64,000 bases of DNA from Phoronis australis (Eukaryota; Phoronida; Phoronidae), in NCBI GenBank assembly GCA_002633005.1, contig NMRA01000685.1, forward strand, positions 124,001-188,000. Direction: 5' to 3'. Both the position numbers and the translations under genes were made by a program. The notes under the pieces are model-generated. The model saw only the letters and a program-made list of their open reading frames with translations, did not search any database and was not told the DNA's origin. Below are positions 15,001-25,425 of this stretch, one piece after another. Numbering within the stretch: the first letter of the stretch is position 1; each line of letters opens with the position of its first letter.

Positions 15001-18000
15001 ATGTAAAAATGTTTGGGAAAGTAATACAATAAGGTTATTGCCATAATATTGCTGGTTTCAGAAAAACAAAAGCACAGTAGCCGATAGGTCGTTTGCCTGC
15101 GGTGTCCTGGCCGAGACTGCCCAGTCACTAGATGGCACCTGTAGTCAGTTCGTTCAGGTTCTCTGTCCCGTGTTCACGTCGCTGTTGAAGGACAACGATG
15201 ACGAAGTGCGCAACAACGCGGTGTTTGGCTTGGGAATATTGGCATTCAATGCACCTCAGGTGATGGAGCCGTATCCTTGTCCTTGCTGAAACTATGGAAA
15301 ATTAACAACAAAATTGGAGACTTAATATTCACTGAGTGGCGCCATTGATGAGAAGCCCTCTTTACCATCTGAATAGAGTGAGAACTGAGAGATATTCATT
15401 GGCACTGGGGTGTTGGTTTAAGAATCGCGCTTAACTAACAGTAGTGAATACATGCATGTTTCAGACAGTACTGCTGTTTCACCTCTAGAGAATTTTGAGC
15501 TTCTCCATGTGCTGACATCCTGTTGCCTGACTCTCTTGTGTGATACAATGGGTGAATCTGTTGTAATTTTTGCTGAATGTAATGTTTCCCTTGTGTGTCT
15601 AATATGATGTCTTCTGAATTTCTCACAAATTGTTGAAGTGTACTTGTTAGCGTCCCGTTTTTTTCTCACTAAGTAACAGAAAATGTCAGGCAACTTTTTT
15701 GTAGTTAACGCAATGGAGAAACAGAATTGACCACAAAAGTTTTCTTTGACCCTCTAGGATTTGACAAATGTATGCTTTTTATGGATTCAAATGATGAAAA
15801 AGTGACGCCTATGGCAGCCATGAAAGATGGTGCCACTTCCTTGAAAAAAGTTCTCAATCATGATGTTGAATACTCCTTAACTGTCAATAATAGTCACTTC
15901 CCTGAGCTACTGAAGAACCTGGTGGACATGGTTAGTAAGGAGAGTAACCCCAGTGTAATGGACAACATCTGTGGAGCTCTGTGTAGAATGACGCTTGCCA
16001 ACTCACAGCTGATGCCTACTGAACAGGTATAAGACACAGTCATGTACTACTCAATATCACATAGATCTGTGGAGCTCTGTGTAGGATGATGCTTGCCAAT
16101 GCACATCTGGTACCTACTGAACAAGTATTAAACACAGTCGTGGAAGTAAACTATTCAATATCACGGGTCTATGGAGCTCTCTGTAGCACTTTGGTAGCCA
16201 AGCTTGTGCTTACTGAACAGGTAGGCATTAAACACATGACATTGTACGTTACATGTCATACATCAGGTGGAACGGTGTGAAAGAAATTGCTTTCCAAGTC
16301 ACAATTGATGCCTCCTGAACAGGCATGTCACATGGCAACTCACTGCTGATGTCTATCTCTTATGCATCTATTATCACCTGCCGAGCCTAACTCTGACTCT
16401 TGTATCCAGCCTCCTTTGGAGTGTTTCTTACAATATTGTGTTTTTGTTTTGGGTAGTACAGGCACAAGGCAAATGAATCTTGTTGATTCAAATGTGTGAC
16501 CCCAAGTGAAGTATTGGTGTACATACATTGCAGGTGTTTTCTGTCATCCTCCAGTACCTTCCCCTGAGGGAAGACCTTGAAGAGTACAGCGTGGTGCTAC
16601 AGTGCGTCTGTCACTTGTCACAGACTCGGTCTGACCTGGTAAGCAGATCATACTTTACCTTAACTGTGACTGCACATGTGTACAGTATGGCTATACATTG
16701 CTGTTTTTGTCAGCGAAATTGGTGAGTGCCCCATTGTGGAAGAACAATCTTCTTATTTAAACAAACATCTACAAAACTGTAGGTAAAAGGAAAGTAGAAA
16801 GCCTATAGAACTTGATGTTTGACTAAGGGCTGTTCCAGCAAAATCTGTGTGGGAGGGGGGGGAAGGCAACTGAAATAAAAATTTATGGGTGGTTGCGTTT
16901 GACTTAAATTCAAAATGGCTGGTGGTCGTACTTCAAAAAAATTAAAACTTACAGGTCGTCGTTGTTTCATTGGGCCATAAATCTTTGATGGTGGGTAATT
17001 TTAGTAAATTTTATAAACAATCTGCACAGAATCAAAAACTGAAACAAAAATGCGACTTTCAAAGAGCTCCGACTTTTTCACTCCCTCCGATCTCCTCATC
17101 GGCATGCCCATAACACCATTTAACCACAGGTGCTCGAATTTCTCGTTGGCTAATAACCATATATAAGAAACATATGTTTACTTAGTAATGAATGACGTTA
17201 GTGGTAATGGAGGAACAGATAAACTCAAGCGCCTGTGCAGTCAACCACAAAAACAAAAAAAATTACGGGTGGTTGCATTTCAAACTTATAAAAAATTACG
17301 GGTGGTAGGTTGAAGAAATAAATGAAAAATATGGGTGGTGGGTGCGAAAAAAAGGTGCCTTCCCCCCCCTCCCATACAGATTTTACTGGAACAGCCCTAA
17401 ATACTATTTTGCTATTAATTGGGTCACTGTCGTGACCATGTCTTTTTAGGGAAATTTAGCAGAAACGAAAGGTTAGCAAAACAACGATATCAACAACATG
17501 AGCAAGCTTTAAAAAAATATTCAAGATGAAATCACAAAAATACTGTTACGTTTTCTTATTATGTTTTTGTTTTATGCAACTTTGAAGTGTTTTCATGAAA
17601 ATCATAAAATTCCTATTTTTGATAGCCTCCATGCATAAAAGGAAAAATTTAAAACAATTCCAAAAAGCGTTTTGGACAAGAGTGCATAAATCATACTATC
17701 AGAAAGTTTCATCTGATTCCGAACAACCATTTCTGAGATATGATTTTCTGAAGTTTGGAATTTTTCATGGTGTCACACAATCTTATGGTAATTGTGTTTC
17801 AGATAGATAGTGTTCATGATAAGTCTTGCTGTATGGAAACATTCAGACTATTGTCTAAATATAACATAAGCAATCAAAACAGTCATGTTGTCATGATTTA
17901 TGTGACTGTGTACTATTGCAGTTATTGCAATTGTTATAACATTTCTATTTGATTTGCTATTAAGTCTTGTATGGTCATGTCTTTGTTCAAGTACATACGA

Positions 18001-21000
18001 TGTGACATTTTCAACTCAATTCATCAGAGCAGAGCATTTTAACTGGCGACTATCTCACAAATATAAATGTTTTACAAGTCTTTTTGCAAAGGATGTAATA
18101 CGCTTTAGATGTTACTTTTGTACGCTTAGCTAACTTAGTACGGTTTGTTGCAGGTTTTAAAGTCCATTGGTCGGCTGGTTGCTGTGTTTGGTCAAGCCTT
18201 AGGTGCTTCTACGGTCAGTTCCGGTGAGTCAGTGTGATTTAACATTTGATCACTCAAATAACTATGCATTACAGTGTCAAAAGTTTTATTGCATGGTTAA
18301 GAAGTAGTTGCTGAAGATGGACAATATGAATTTGAATTATGTGTTACCTACTTAATACCCTGTAAATGTTGTTATATCTTGAAATCTAGAAAGGAATCAA
18401 AAAACTAACCGACACCCAGGCTGCGTATCACAGAACGTAGTACAAACAACAAAAAGTTGTAAGTGAAAGTTGATTGAGACATCAACTTATCTGCTCAACT
18501 GAGAATGCAATTTAATAAGCAGCATTTTGAAACTGTTCCTAATTCCCGGAGTATAATGGGGATTTTAAGTTATGTAAAACCTTGTCGATAAGCCTATGCA
18601 ATTAGCGTAATATCTGCACAGCTGTAATTTAACTGGGCTTGAAATCCACCTAAAAGTCAAAACCATGCCCTCGAAAGTTACATCGAAGCTATTACTAATG
18701 ACGTTATGAATTACAAAAAGCATAACTACAAATTAATATAATATTACTAAGTCCAAAAAAGATGCCCTCACAAATCTCGCTAAAAACAAAGAAATCATAA
18801 TTAAACCAGCTGATAAATGATCAGCAGTTGTTATAGTGGACAAGCAGAAATATACTGACAAGGCACTGCAACAACTTAATGACACAACATACTACAAACA
18901 GTTCATAACGGGGTTTTGGAAAACTTTGCATAAAGCATGTTATGGTAAAATTTCACATGAATCCATTTCTGAGATAGGACTTTGTGAAATTGGCCGATTT
19001 GGACATTTTAATAGTGTCTTACGTAACCTTAATGAGAATAGCCAAACTCGATTCTTGGCATTGGTTTTCATGATCTGATACATCCACTCTCCATTCATGT
19101 ATTAGAGTAAAGACTGTGCTTAGGAAGGCCAGGGGTAATTGATGTAATGCTCGAAGTAATCCAGTGAACATTCTTGGAATCTGGAAATCTCACGTGAGAT
19201 CACACAGTCTTACTGTATTGTGAAGATCTCTGGTCATTTATAAATAAATTTTTAAACTTGGAATACGTATATTACCTTTCTTTTTGAAAGCATGTTTGGT
19301 CAATTTGGCATACATTACTTACTCTGGAAGGTACTGCGATACTTTCTACAACCCATGACCCATAATTTTTAAATTATCTTTAATAGGTTAAAATATAAAA
19401 TCCAACACTTGCAAACAAATTGCCTCCTGGAGGACCTGTTAAGAACTTAGATGATTGACAGACAAGAACTAGTTGTCTTGTCCAATATTGTCAAAAACTA
19501 ATTTAGTAGCCTGTGAGCAATGCTTTTGGCAGCCACCAGGTGTCTCTGTTCACCATGTGTCTATAATTTCAACGAACATTTTTTCAATTATAAGGATCTA
19601 TAAATCTCAAACTGTCTCCACGAACTCTTTTATATTTCTATGTCAAGTGAATATTGGAACTTGTTTATCTTACTCCTCATACTTTTTATTTAAAAATCAT
19701 CAATTTTCTTATATGTGTTAACACCAGTTTAGTGTTGCATAACTTTTCAATTCAATAGGACTGCAGACAAACAGTTGGCTCTAATCAAGTTGCCCATGAC
19801 TTAATTAATGACTTAGTGAACATATAGCACTCTGTTCACTGGCAATATGGGCTTGTTTGTATTGGGATAAGTTAGGGCTGTTCCAGTAAAATCCGTGTGG
19901 GAGGGGGGGGACGGCAGTAGAATTAAAAATTCCTGGGTGGTGGTCTTCAGAAAAAAACTCAAATTATGGGTGGTTGTTCCTGTAAGAAGTGATGCATTAA
20001 AAATGGGTGGTATTTTTTGATTTGTTATCGTTGACAGGTTGGTTAATTCAGCCAACACATCTCCAAAGAAATCAAAACTCAAAAAATACAGATTGGCATA
20101 TATCCCAACTTATCCCAATACAAAAAAGCCCATATTGCCAGTGAACAGAGTGCAATATGTTCACTAAGCCATTAATCAAGTCATGGGCAACTTGATTTGA
20201 GCCAAGGGCTTGACTGCAGTCCTATTGAATTGAAAAGTTATGCAACACTAAACTGGTGTTAACACATATAAGAAAATTGATGATTTTTAAATAAAAAGTA
20301 TGAGGAGTAAGATAAACAAGTTCCAATATTCACTTGACATAGAAGTATAAAAGAGTTTGTGGAGACAGTTTGAGATTCATAGATCCTTATAATTGAAAAA
20401 ATGTTCANCTTAGTACGGTTTGTTGCAGGTTTTAAAGTCCATTGGTCGGCTGGTTGCTGTGTTTGGTCAAGCCTTAGGTGCTTCTACGGTCAGTTCCGGT
20501 GAGTCAGTGTGATTTAGCATTTGATCACTCAAATGACTATGCATTACAGTGTCAAAAGTTTTATTGCATGGTTAAGTAGTAGTTGCTGAAGATGGACAAT
20601 ATGAATTTGAATTATGTGTTACCTACTTAATACCCTGTAAATGTTGTTATATCTTGAAATCTAGAAAGGAATCAAAAAACTAACTGACACCCAGGCTGCG
20701 TATCACAGAAACGTAGTACAAATAACAAAAAGTTGTAAGTGAAAGTTGACTGAGACATCAACTTATTGCTCAACTGAGAATGCAATTTAATAAGCAGCAT
20801 TTTGAAACTGTTCCTAATTCCCGGATTATAATGGGGATTTTAAGTTATGTAAAACCTTGTCGATAAGCCTATGCAATTAGCGTAATATCTGCACAGCTGT
20901 AATTTAACTGGGCTTGAAATCCACCTAAAAGTCAAAACCATGCCTTCGAAAGTTACATTGAAGCTATTACTAATGACTTTATGAATTACAAAAAGCATAA

Positions 21001-22234
21001 CTACAAATATAATATTACTAAGTCAAAAAAAATGCCCTCACAAATCTCGCTAAAAACAAAGAAATCATAATTAAACCAGCTGATAAAGGATCAGCAGTTG
21101 TTATAGTGGACAAGCAGAAATATACTGACAAGGCTCTGCAACAACTTGACACAACATACTACAAACAGTTCATAACAGGGTTTTGGAAAACTTTGCATAA
21201 AGCATGTTATGGTAAAATTTCACATGAATCCATTTCTGAGATAGGACTTTGTGAAATTGGCCAATTTGGACATTTTAATAGTGTCTTACGTAACCTTGAT
21301 GAGAATAGCCAAACTCGGTTCTTGGCATTGGTTTCCATGTCCTGATACATCCACACTCAATTCATGTATTAGAGTAAAGACTGTGCTTAGGAAGGCCAGG
21401 GGTAATTGGTGTAATGCTCGAAGTAATCCAGAGAACATTCTTGGAATCAGGAAATCTCACGTGAGATCACACAATCTCACTGTATTGTGAAGATCTCTGG
21501 TCATTTATAAATAAATTTTTAAACTTAGAAGGCGTATGTTACCTTTCTTTTTGAAAGCATGTTTGGTCAATTTGGCATACATTACTTACTCTGGAAGGTA
21601 CTTTTAATTGATACTTTCTAGTCAATTTGTACAATTCTTCAAACTGGAGGTGTGACGCTGTGATCAAGGCACATGATGTAAACACTGTCTGTCTGAGTTT
21701 ACAAGTTGCTGTTGTATTAGTTTTATTACCTGTTTGTGACATCTGTGCTTAAGTCGAAGGCAAATTTCTATGTGACGGGGCTGGGCCTGACAATCTGTTG
21801 GCGACTTGGTCATTAATGAACTTGGGAATACAGCTTATTGGAACCAGTTCTCATTTTTGAAATTTATCCTCTGTGTTATGTTTCATGTTTCACTATTTTG
21901 CATAATTTCATTTTATATAGAAATCGAGTTTAGAGGTTCAAAATAAAGTAAAATATGCCAAAATGGTGAGAAAAGATAATGTTCTCCTTACGCCAAAATG
22001 TTCATTTCTGAATCATGTATTTGTGTAATTTGTTACTGATTTAAATTTGTGGTTTATTCGTTTTGAATTTTAATACTCACAAAACGTCATCATTTTGGTT
22101 TTTGATTTACAGAGAACGAGGTTACCATGATTCAGTTGTTGAGAAGCATGGGTCAGTCTGATCCACAGTCGTTTCAGCTGGCCATGTCAGGGTTACCCCA
22201 GGAAGTACAAGTAAAATTACAGAACAGCTTGTAG
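1..22234 (+). CDS. IPO4: Importin-4 (importin beta family, HEAT repeats), 3' part of gene, 21 exons
   Basis: Karyopherin that carries cargo such as histones H3/H4 and ribosomal proteins into the nucleus with Ran. Exons, all GT-AG with matching phases: 1-81, 963-1046, 1592-1732, 2393-2446, 3327-3436, 4427-4535, 5151-5286, 5730-5846, 6387-6503, 8025-8148, 8352-8463, 10172-10263, 10698-10775, 11338-11501, 13375-13562, 14284-14457, 15062-15270, 15894-16026, 16534-16638, 18154-18223, 22113-22234 (TAG stop 22232-22234). They join to about 839 residues; vertebrate IPO4 is about 1,080, so roughly the first 240 residues lie before the window. Family-like stretches include RRAAYFALAVCAEGC, VRSAALFALGQFSEHLQ, an acidic loop (FFDEDDVEDEEEDGEE) and DNICGALCRM near the end. 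Exons 6387-6503 and 18154-18223 recur at 7097-7213 and 20429-20498 across single Ns and should be counted once. IPO4 rather than importin-5 is judged from the residue pattern; identity is confident, minor exon edges less so. Confidence 0.9.
185..450. repeat. Interspersed repeat family copy (AT-rich, about 250 bp)
   Basis: The segment with cattcatgcgaaaacgttta, then cagttaaattttataacac, then cacaagcct and cattggtca recurs with variation at about 6900-7046, 7645-7845 and 49290-49512. It lies in an IPO4 intron. The open frame through it has no family resemblance. No terminal inverted repeat was seen, so its class is unknown. Confidence 0.6.
3990..4330. repeat. Degenerate tandem repeat, roughly 45-bp unit, about 7 copies
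   Basis: Variants of a unit built from 'aatccaataagtttcat', 'attaac/gtaactacta' and 'attgttggtcgaaa' recur every 40 to 48 bases. It is located in the IPO4 intron before exon 4427-4535. The copies are strongly diverged, so this is an old minisatellite. Confidence 0.6.
5443..5624. repeat. Two-copy 91-bp tandem duplication
   Basis: The unit starting gtgtgattaataaagtcttc at 5443 starts again at 5534, nearly identical over 91 bp. It is intronic, between IPO4 exons ending 5286 and starting 5730. Confidence 0.8.
6338..7046. repeat. Haplotype duplicate A of an IPO4 exon block (ends at a single N)
   Basis: This 709-bp block is repeated almost exactly at 7048-7795. The only base between the copies is an N at 7047. 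It contains IPO4 exon 6387-6503 and flanking intron. The copies differ by scattered single bases (one synonymous in the exon: ccctac versus ccctat) and by the copy number of a 20-bp tandem repeat, about 2 here against 4 in the other. That is the pattern of two alleles placed end to end. Confidence 0.8.
7048..7795. repeat. Haplotype duplicate B of the same IPO4 exon block
   Basis: Second copy of the block at 6338-7046, 748 bp. It begins immediately after the single N and continues into unique intron at the exact point where copy A stops (gtttgtggagcg). Its exon copy is 7097-7213. The exon is 117 nt with equal end phases, so using both copies would add 39 residues in frame, but an assembly artefact is the simpler reading. 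Confidence 0.8.
7553..7634. repeat. 20-bp VNTR, 4 copies here, 2 in the paired haplotype copy
   Basis: Unit tctgtcgtggtattcacatt occurs about four times here and about twice at 6846-6888. The copy-number difference explains nearly all of the length difference between the duplicated blocks on either side of the N at 7047. Confidence 0.75.
8797..9871. mobile_element. DNA-transposon-like element with about 53-bp imperfect TIRs
   Basis: The left end gttgcatgaagcagttctaa, leading into tatgttccctagattttcagc, is matched in inverted orientation at the right end, where the complement reads gttgcatgaaatggtcccaa followed by tatgttccctaaattttcggc. Internal copies of 'ccttaaattaggggcgttgcctgaaaagttccct' type sequence (about 8955, 9130, 9730) show further internal repetition. 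There is no transposase ORF, so it is non-autonomous. It lies in the large IPO4 intron before exon 10172-10263. Confidence 0.55.
9533..9632. repeat. Two-copy 52-bp tandem duplication
   Basis: The unit containing gacagatttgtagcgcttgt and caggaatcatgaaatgg appears at 9533 and again at 9585. It lies inside the TIR element 8797-9871. Confidence 0.8.
11640..12640 (-). pseudogene. Degenerate repeat-associated coding relic
   Basis: On the minus strand a broken frame near 12480-12560 reads GRNLFEYDHHGLLHWKDG then IQIKIGGDKGGGSK before a stop. A KIGGDKGG-type stretch recalls repeat-associated proteins in marine invertebrates, but this is recall, not a search. Stops interrupt every frame. It lies in the IPO4 intron 11502-13374. 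Function unknown. Confidence 0.25.
13941..13950. promoter_or_regulatory. NRF-1-like palindromic site
   Basis: The sequence tgcgcatgcg matches the core of the NRF-1 binding palindrome found in many animal promoters. It sits in an IPO4 intron about 75 bp before the THAP-like reading frame, in a locally CpG-containing stretch. One short match can arise by chance. Confidence 0.35.
14025..14174 (+). pseudogene. THAP-type (C2CH) zinc-finger domain fragment within an IPO4 intron
   Basis: An open frame reads a Cys-x4-Cys start (CYFPRC), then HKFPKD, an invariant-looking Trp (LHSWRIAV), then LWMPKP and a closing Cys-x2-His (ECAMH). This is the order expected for a THAP DNA-binding domain (C2CH, about 50 residues between the metal-ligand pairs). 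It has no in-frame ATG upstream and no recognisable downstream exon before IPO4 exon 14284-14457. THAP domains occur in P-element-type transposases and derived host genes, so a transposon relic or a nested gene remnant is likely. The usual AVPTIF-like motif is not present. Confidence 0.5.
15955..16345. repeat. Decaying tandem copies of the 3' end of an IPO4 exon plus splice donor
   Basis: The end of exon 15894-16026 (GALCRMTLANSQLMPTEQ followed by gtat) is followed in the intron by progressively diverged copies at about 16070-16130 (GALCRMMLANAHLVPTEQ), 16169-16223, 16284-16326 and possibly a fragment at 16336. The period is about 100 bp. The copies still carry coding-like sequence and donor-like ends (gaacaaGTAT, gaacagGTAG, gaacagGCAT). 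Confidence 0.75.
16827..17397. mobile_element. MITE of 571 bp with long TIRs and TAA target duplication
   Basis: It starts gggctgttccagcaaaatct, followed by gtgtgggagggggggaa, and ends with the inverted counterpart (cttcccccccctcccatac, then tggaacagccc). TAA lies on both sides (16824-16826 and 17398-17400). A 3-bp TAA/TWA duplication is typical of PIF/Harbinger-type elements. Internal 'atgggtggt' motifs repeat. No transposase is encoded. A truncated relative starts at 19875. Confidence 0.75.
18134..19335. repeat. Haplotype duplicate A of the penultimate IPO4 exon and downstream intron
   Basis: This block is repeated at 20409-21602 with scattered substitutions and small indels. It holds IPO4 exon 18154-18223 and a Penelope-type relic. 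After 19335 the two copies diverge: this one continues into a large palindromic insertion that ends at the N at 20408. The second continues directly to the last exon. Confidence 0.78.
18765..19080 (+). pseudogene. Penelope-type reverse-transcriptase fragment (haplotype copy A)
   Basis: The frame reads NKEIIIKPADK, a stop, then SAVVIVDKQKYTDKALQQL, resembling the PADKG..VV..D.Y...QL region near the start of Penelope-like element reverse transcriptases. Copy B (about 21045-21345) has a Gly codon where this copy has TGA. The following sequence is degenerate with no catalytic YxDD-type motif seen. Confidence 0.5.
19574..20407. mobile_element. Large palindromic (foldback) insertion with about 300-bp arms
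   Basis: The left arm 19574-19874 (gaacattttttcaattataa through attgggataagtt) is the imperfect reverse complement of the right arm 20107-20407. The loop 19875-20106 holds the start of a MITE like that at 16827. The right arm runs into the single N at 20408. The arms differ by several percent including indels, so this is not a simple mirror artefact. It is absent from the second haplotype copy. Confidence 0.65.
20409..21602. repeat. Haplotype duplicate B of the penultimate IPO4 exon
   Basis: Second copy of 18134-19335, starting directly after the single N at 20408. Its exon copy is 20429-20498 (70 nt, not a multiple of 3), so splicing both copies in series would break the IPO4 frame. This supports the view that the copies are alleles, not a true tandem exon duplication. 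Confidence 0.78.
21045..21345 (+). pseudogene. Penelope-type reverse-transcriptase fragment (haplotype copy B)
   Basis: Allelic counterpart of the fragment at 18765-19080. Here the frame stays open through KPADKGSAVVIVDKQKY and on to DTTYYKQ. It is one codon shorter because of a small in-frame deletion (QLDTTYY versus QLNDTTYY). It is a short relic, not a functional element. Confidence 0.5.
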
Positions 22235-24718
22235 ACACTAACTTTGTATTTAAAAGGATACTAAACCCTGTTTTGATGATTTCCAAAAATCATTGTTGTC
22301 ATCTGCTGACACATCATTGTCATCAATCTTCCGAGTAAAAGGCAGAAATCAATTAAAAATTCATTGTCCGTATGTCACTGGTTGGACATTATGGTGCTTG
22401 GTAGGTGCTGCTTTCCATCATAAAATGCTGTGTAATTCACTAAAAGCATAGGTCATGCTTGCCTGTTTAGCAGATTTTGAAAGTAAGAGTTTTCAAAATT
22501 TTCTCCAAACTTTTGAAGGTTGTCAAGGGTTACAGAGCATTATTTTGTTTCAGAGAAATGGATGGAAAAGTCAATTTTAGTATTTGTTTATTGGGCAAAA
22601 CAGAGTTTGGTATCCTTTTGAGCAATACGTGAAATTAGTTGATGGAAGGTCGAAGTGACTTTCAGTCACAGCTGACTGGAAATCAAACCTTGAAAAAATT
22701 GTACTTCATTTCCTTGGCCCACTTGGGGTCAATGCAAGGGTGTTCGTCTGCTGTACTTTTAAAAGCAGGCTGTTCTAGTTGTCAGCATAGAAGTAAGTTT
22801 GCTGGGGGACGTAATGGGAAAATCAATCGATAGCTTTAACAAAGAATAATTTTCACCACCTGCAAAAACTGGAGTTTCTTTGTGTTTTAAAAGAGATGGT
22901 AATCCCTCCTTAAAATCGCTCTAAATACGTGTCTTTGTTATTGAATTTCGTGTTTTGATTGGCTTTTTGTGAGCAAATGTGGGCCTGTGGGTGTCATTCT
23001 ATGCAGATGAATTTGTTAATATTAAGATGTATACTTATTTGTGAAATATTCATAAAAAAATTCTTCAAGATGAAAAAAGATCTGTTTAGTAACAGTTGTT
23101 TGTTTAAAGACATTTGTTTGGCTATCAAAAAAAAAGTTGTGCTTCAGTGGCTGTGCTTGATTGACTTTGCCAGTTCCACTGAGTCATCCGTCTGAGACAC
23201 CTGATTGGTCTATATGACGGAAGTTGTCATCAACAACCAATCAGATGTGTTAGTCGGTTGATCCTTGTACCTAGCGAAAGCAATCAAGTGCAGCCAATCT
23301 CAGTGTGACCAGTGATTGAATGAAGTGATGGGCAAAGAACAAAATGGAATTTTCATTTGTAGTTTTCTCATTTGCTGGTATTAAATTATGCTTCTGGGAG
23401 CGAATATTTCACTAAACATTTTGCTAGTGCAGCTAAATTTACCACTGTATAATTGTCGGTAAACATCTGGAATTTGTACTGCATTTTGTTGTTTTTAAGT
23501 TGTTCAGTGCGCGTTCTTGTGTTATATTTATTGAGTGATAATTATTAAAATTCATAGGCTTTACTTGTTAGCTTGTGGGAATGCAATTCCAAGTAAATTG
23601 TTGAACCCTGAAGACTGAACTTGACAGTTTGGAAATGGGGCAACTCATTTTATGCACCAGAATGAATGTGACTTTCACTCTATTATAAAAATAGTCATAC
23701 TGGTTACATGAGCGAACACTAGATGGAGTTATGAGGTGCATTGGGACTCAAGTGATATTATTTCATTCATTAAGCATTAACTTTGTAATGATGTGTTGTT
23801 TGACTGATTGTGAACTGATGCACTTTTGAGTCAAATGTCAAATTATAGTTTGTATTATCAATTGAGATTTGATTCACTCTAACTAGCTTCAGAGGATTTT
23901 ATCAATGTCACTGTTGGTTTTTAAATGCATTGTGTGAGGGTTGCCAGCTTGTAGGCATCCGGTGACATCACAGATAGCTGGACTTATAAACATGAACATT
24001 ACGACACAACAAGACTTGTCACATGAGGGCACCGTAAGTACACTGCAACATGCTTTTTGGTGCGAGTACTACTAAACAACCACGAATAGAAAAATAGAAA
24101 ATGAAAGCCAAGGTCAAAATGTTTTGAACGAACCCACAGACTTTTACCAAATAATTTTTGGACAAGATTTTCATGGCATGTGTTGTCCAATTTCGCAGAA
24201 GTGAAATCTCGATTCCTACATCCAAATTATAGATCAGGTTACACACACACATAAGTAAAAAGTGATGTCACTGTAGGTTTATGAGCCGACAACCATTTCA
24301 CAATGCATTTGAAAAATGACAACCGTGTACTAGATGAAATCCCTCAAATTGATCATTGAATTGATCTAGTTTTTAGTCATACAGTGGGCTGTTTTCCAGC
24401 ACCTTTGCTTGATGTAATATAACGTTTCAAGATGGTTGTGAAATATTTTGTTTTGTGTTATCATGTCCTGGTCAGTTATTATAAATAGCACTTCTTAAAT
24501 CACTGTCTTCATTATTTTTTTGGTAATTTTCAATCAATGCACAATGGGCATTATTGTGATTTGATCAGCGTATATGTAAGATAAGTAACATCAATTTGTT
24601 CATCTTTACTGTTTGAGGTGTAAGAAAAAGTGTTGAAATTGGATAAGGCAATTTCGTTTGCGATGTAGTGAGGCCCGTATTCTCTGTTAAGCAAGTGAGT
24701 CTAAGAATCACAATTTAT
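22235..24718. other. Tail-to-tail intergenic DNA / probable IPO4 3' UTR
   Basis: There is no convincing coding sequence. The open frames here are short and lack family features. A weak ATTAAA lies at 22352-22357 and a canonical AATAAA at 24719-24724, so the IPO4 transcript may extend through most of this stretch. A short hairpin containing tgattggt / accaatca lies near 23200-23255. Confidence 0.5.
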
Positions 24719-24733
24719 AATAAACATTTTATT
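24719..24733. terminator. Back-to-back poly(A) signals for the convergent genes
   Basis: The sequence aataaacattttatt carries AATAAA on the plus strand (24719-24724) and, four bases on, AATAAA on the minus strand (24728-24733). It lies between the ends of IPO4 (+) and NELFCD (-), about 0.7 kb past the NELFCD stop and 2.5 kb past the IPO4 stop. Its use by both genes is inferred. Confidence 0.45.
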
Positions 24734-25425
24734 ACAAAAATCTGACATTTATATGATAATATTGACTTCATTTACATCCAATAACCGGTGTCTTTTTATC
24801 ACACACTAAAAGTTATTTGTCACTTTTTATAAGACAACTAAAGATTACAGTGATGAAATGTTCAATATCTACAAGGTTCTCGTAGCCAAACCTAATCTAT
24901 CTCAATTCCACAGAATGATGTTAACATCCAAATCTAGATCTCTTGAAGTACGTGCAACAGACATGCTCACAGTCTATCAGTCGTGCAACCATCAACATCT
25001 AAAAGTAGCGCACCTCTTCAGTTGCGTGGCCTCAATTGATTTAACACATCAAAGTGAACCAGTGTCCGAGTTCAGTGACTGATCCCCCCTTCTAAGAGGT
25101 ACGTTCACAATATTCCGATGCAGGTCAAAGGTCAGTGGTACAGCTGAAGACGTGCAGTAAAGATTCTTTAAAATATTGCAGCTAAGAGGCGTAGGTGGTC
25201 TTGCAATGAACTACAAGAGAATTGCAATATTGTTGATAAAATAATGTGCTATAAGGACGTGAAACTGTCCAATACACTACTGTATGAAGTATAGCTGTCG
25301 CCAGCCAACAAACACTCAACGATATACTAAAATACCAAGCACTTTAATGAAGTGGTGAACGTTTGAAGAATGGAAAATGACAATTATTTTGATACCAATT
25401 TATGGAAACTTTTTTTACCATAGAC

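Noticed and set aside
15727-15893. N-terminal part of the open frame running into IPO4 exon 15894-16026
   Set aside because: A good acceptor (aatag) lies at 15893 and the upstream residues do not resemble importin-4; phase fits the preceding exon only with this acceptor.
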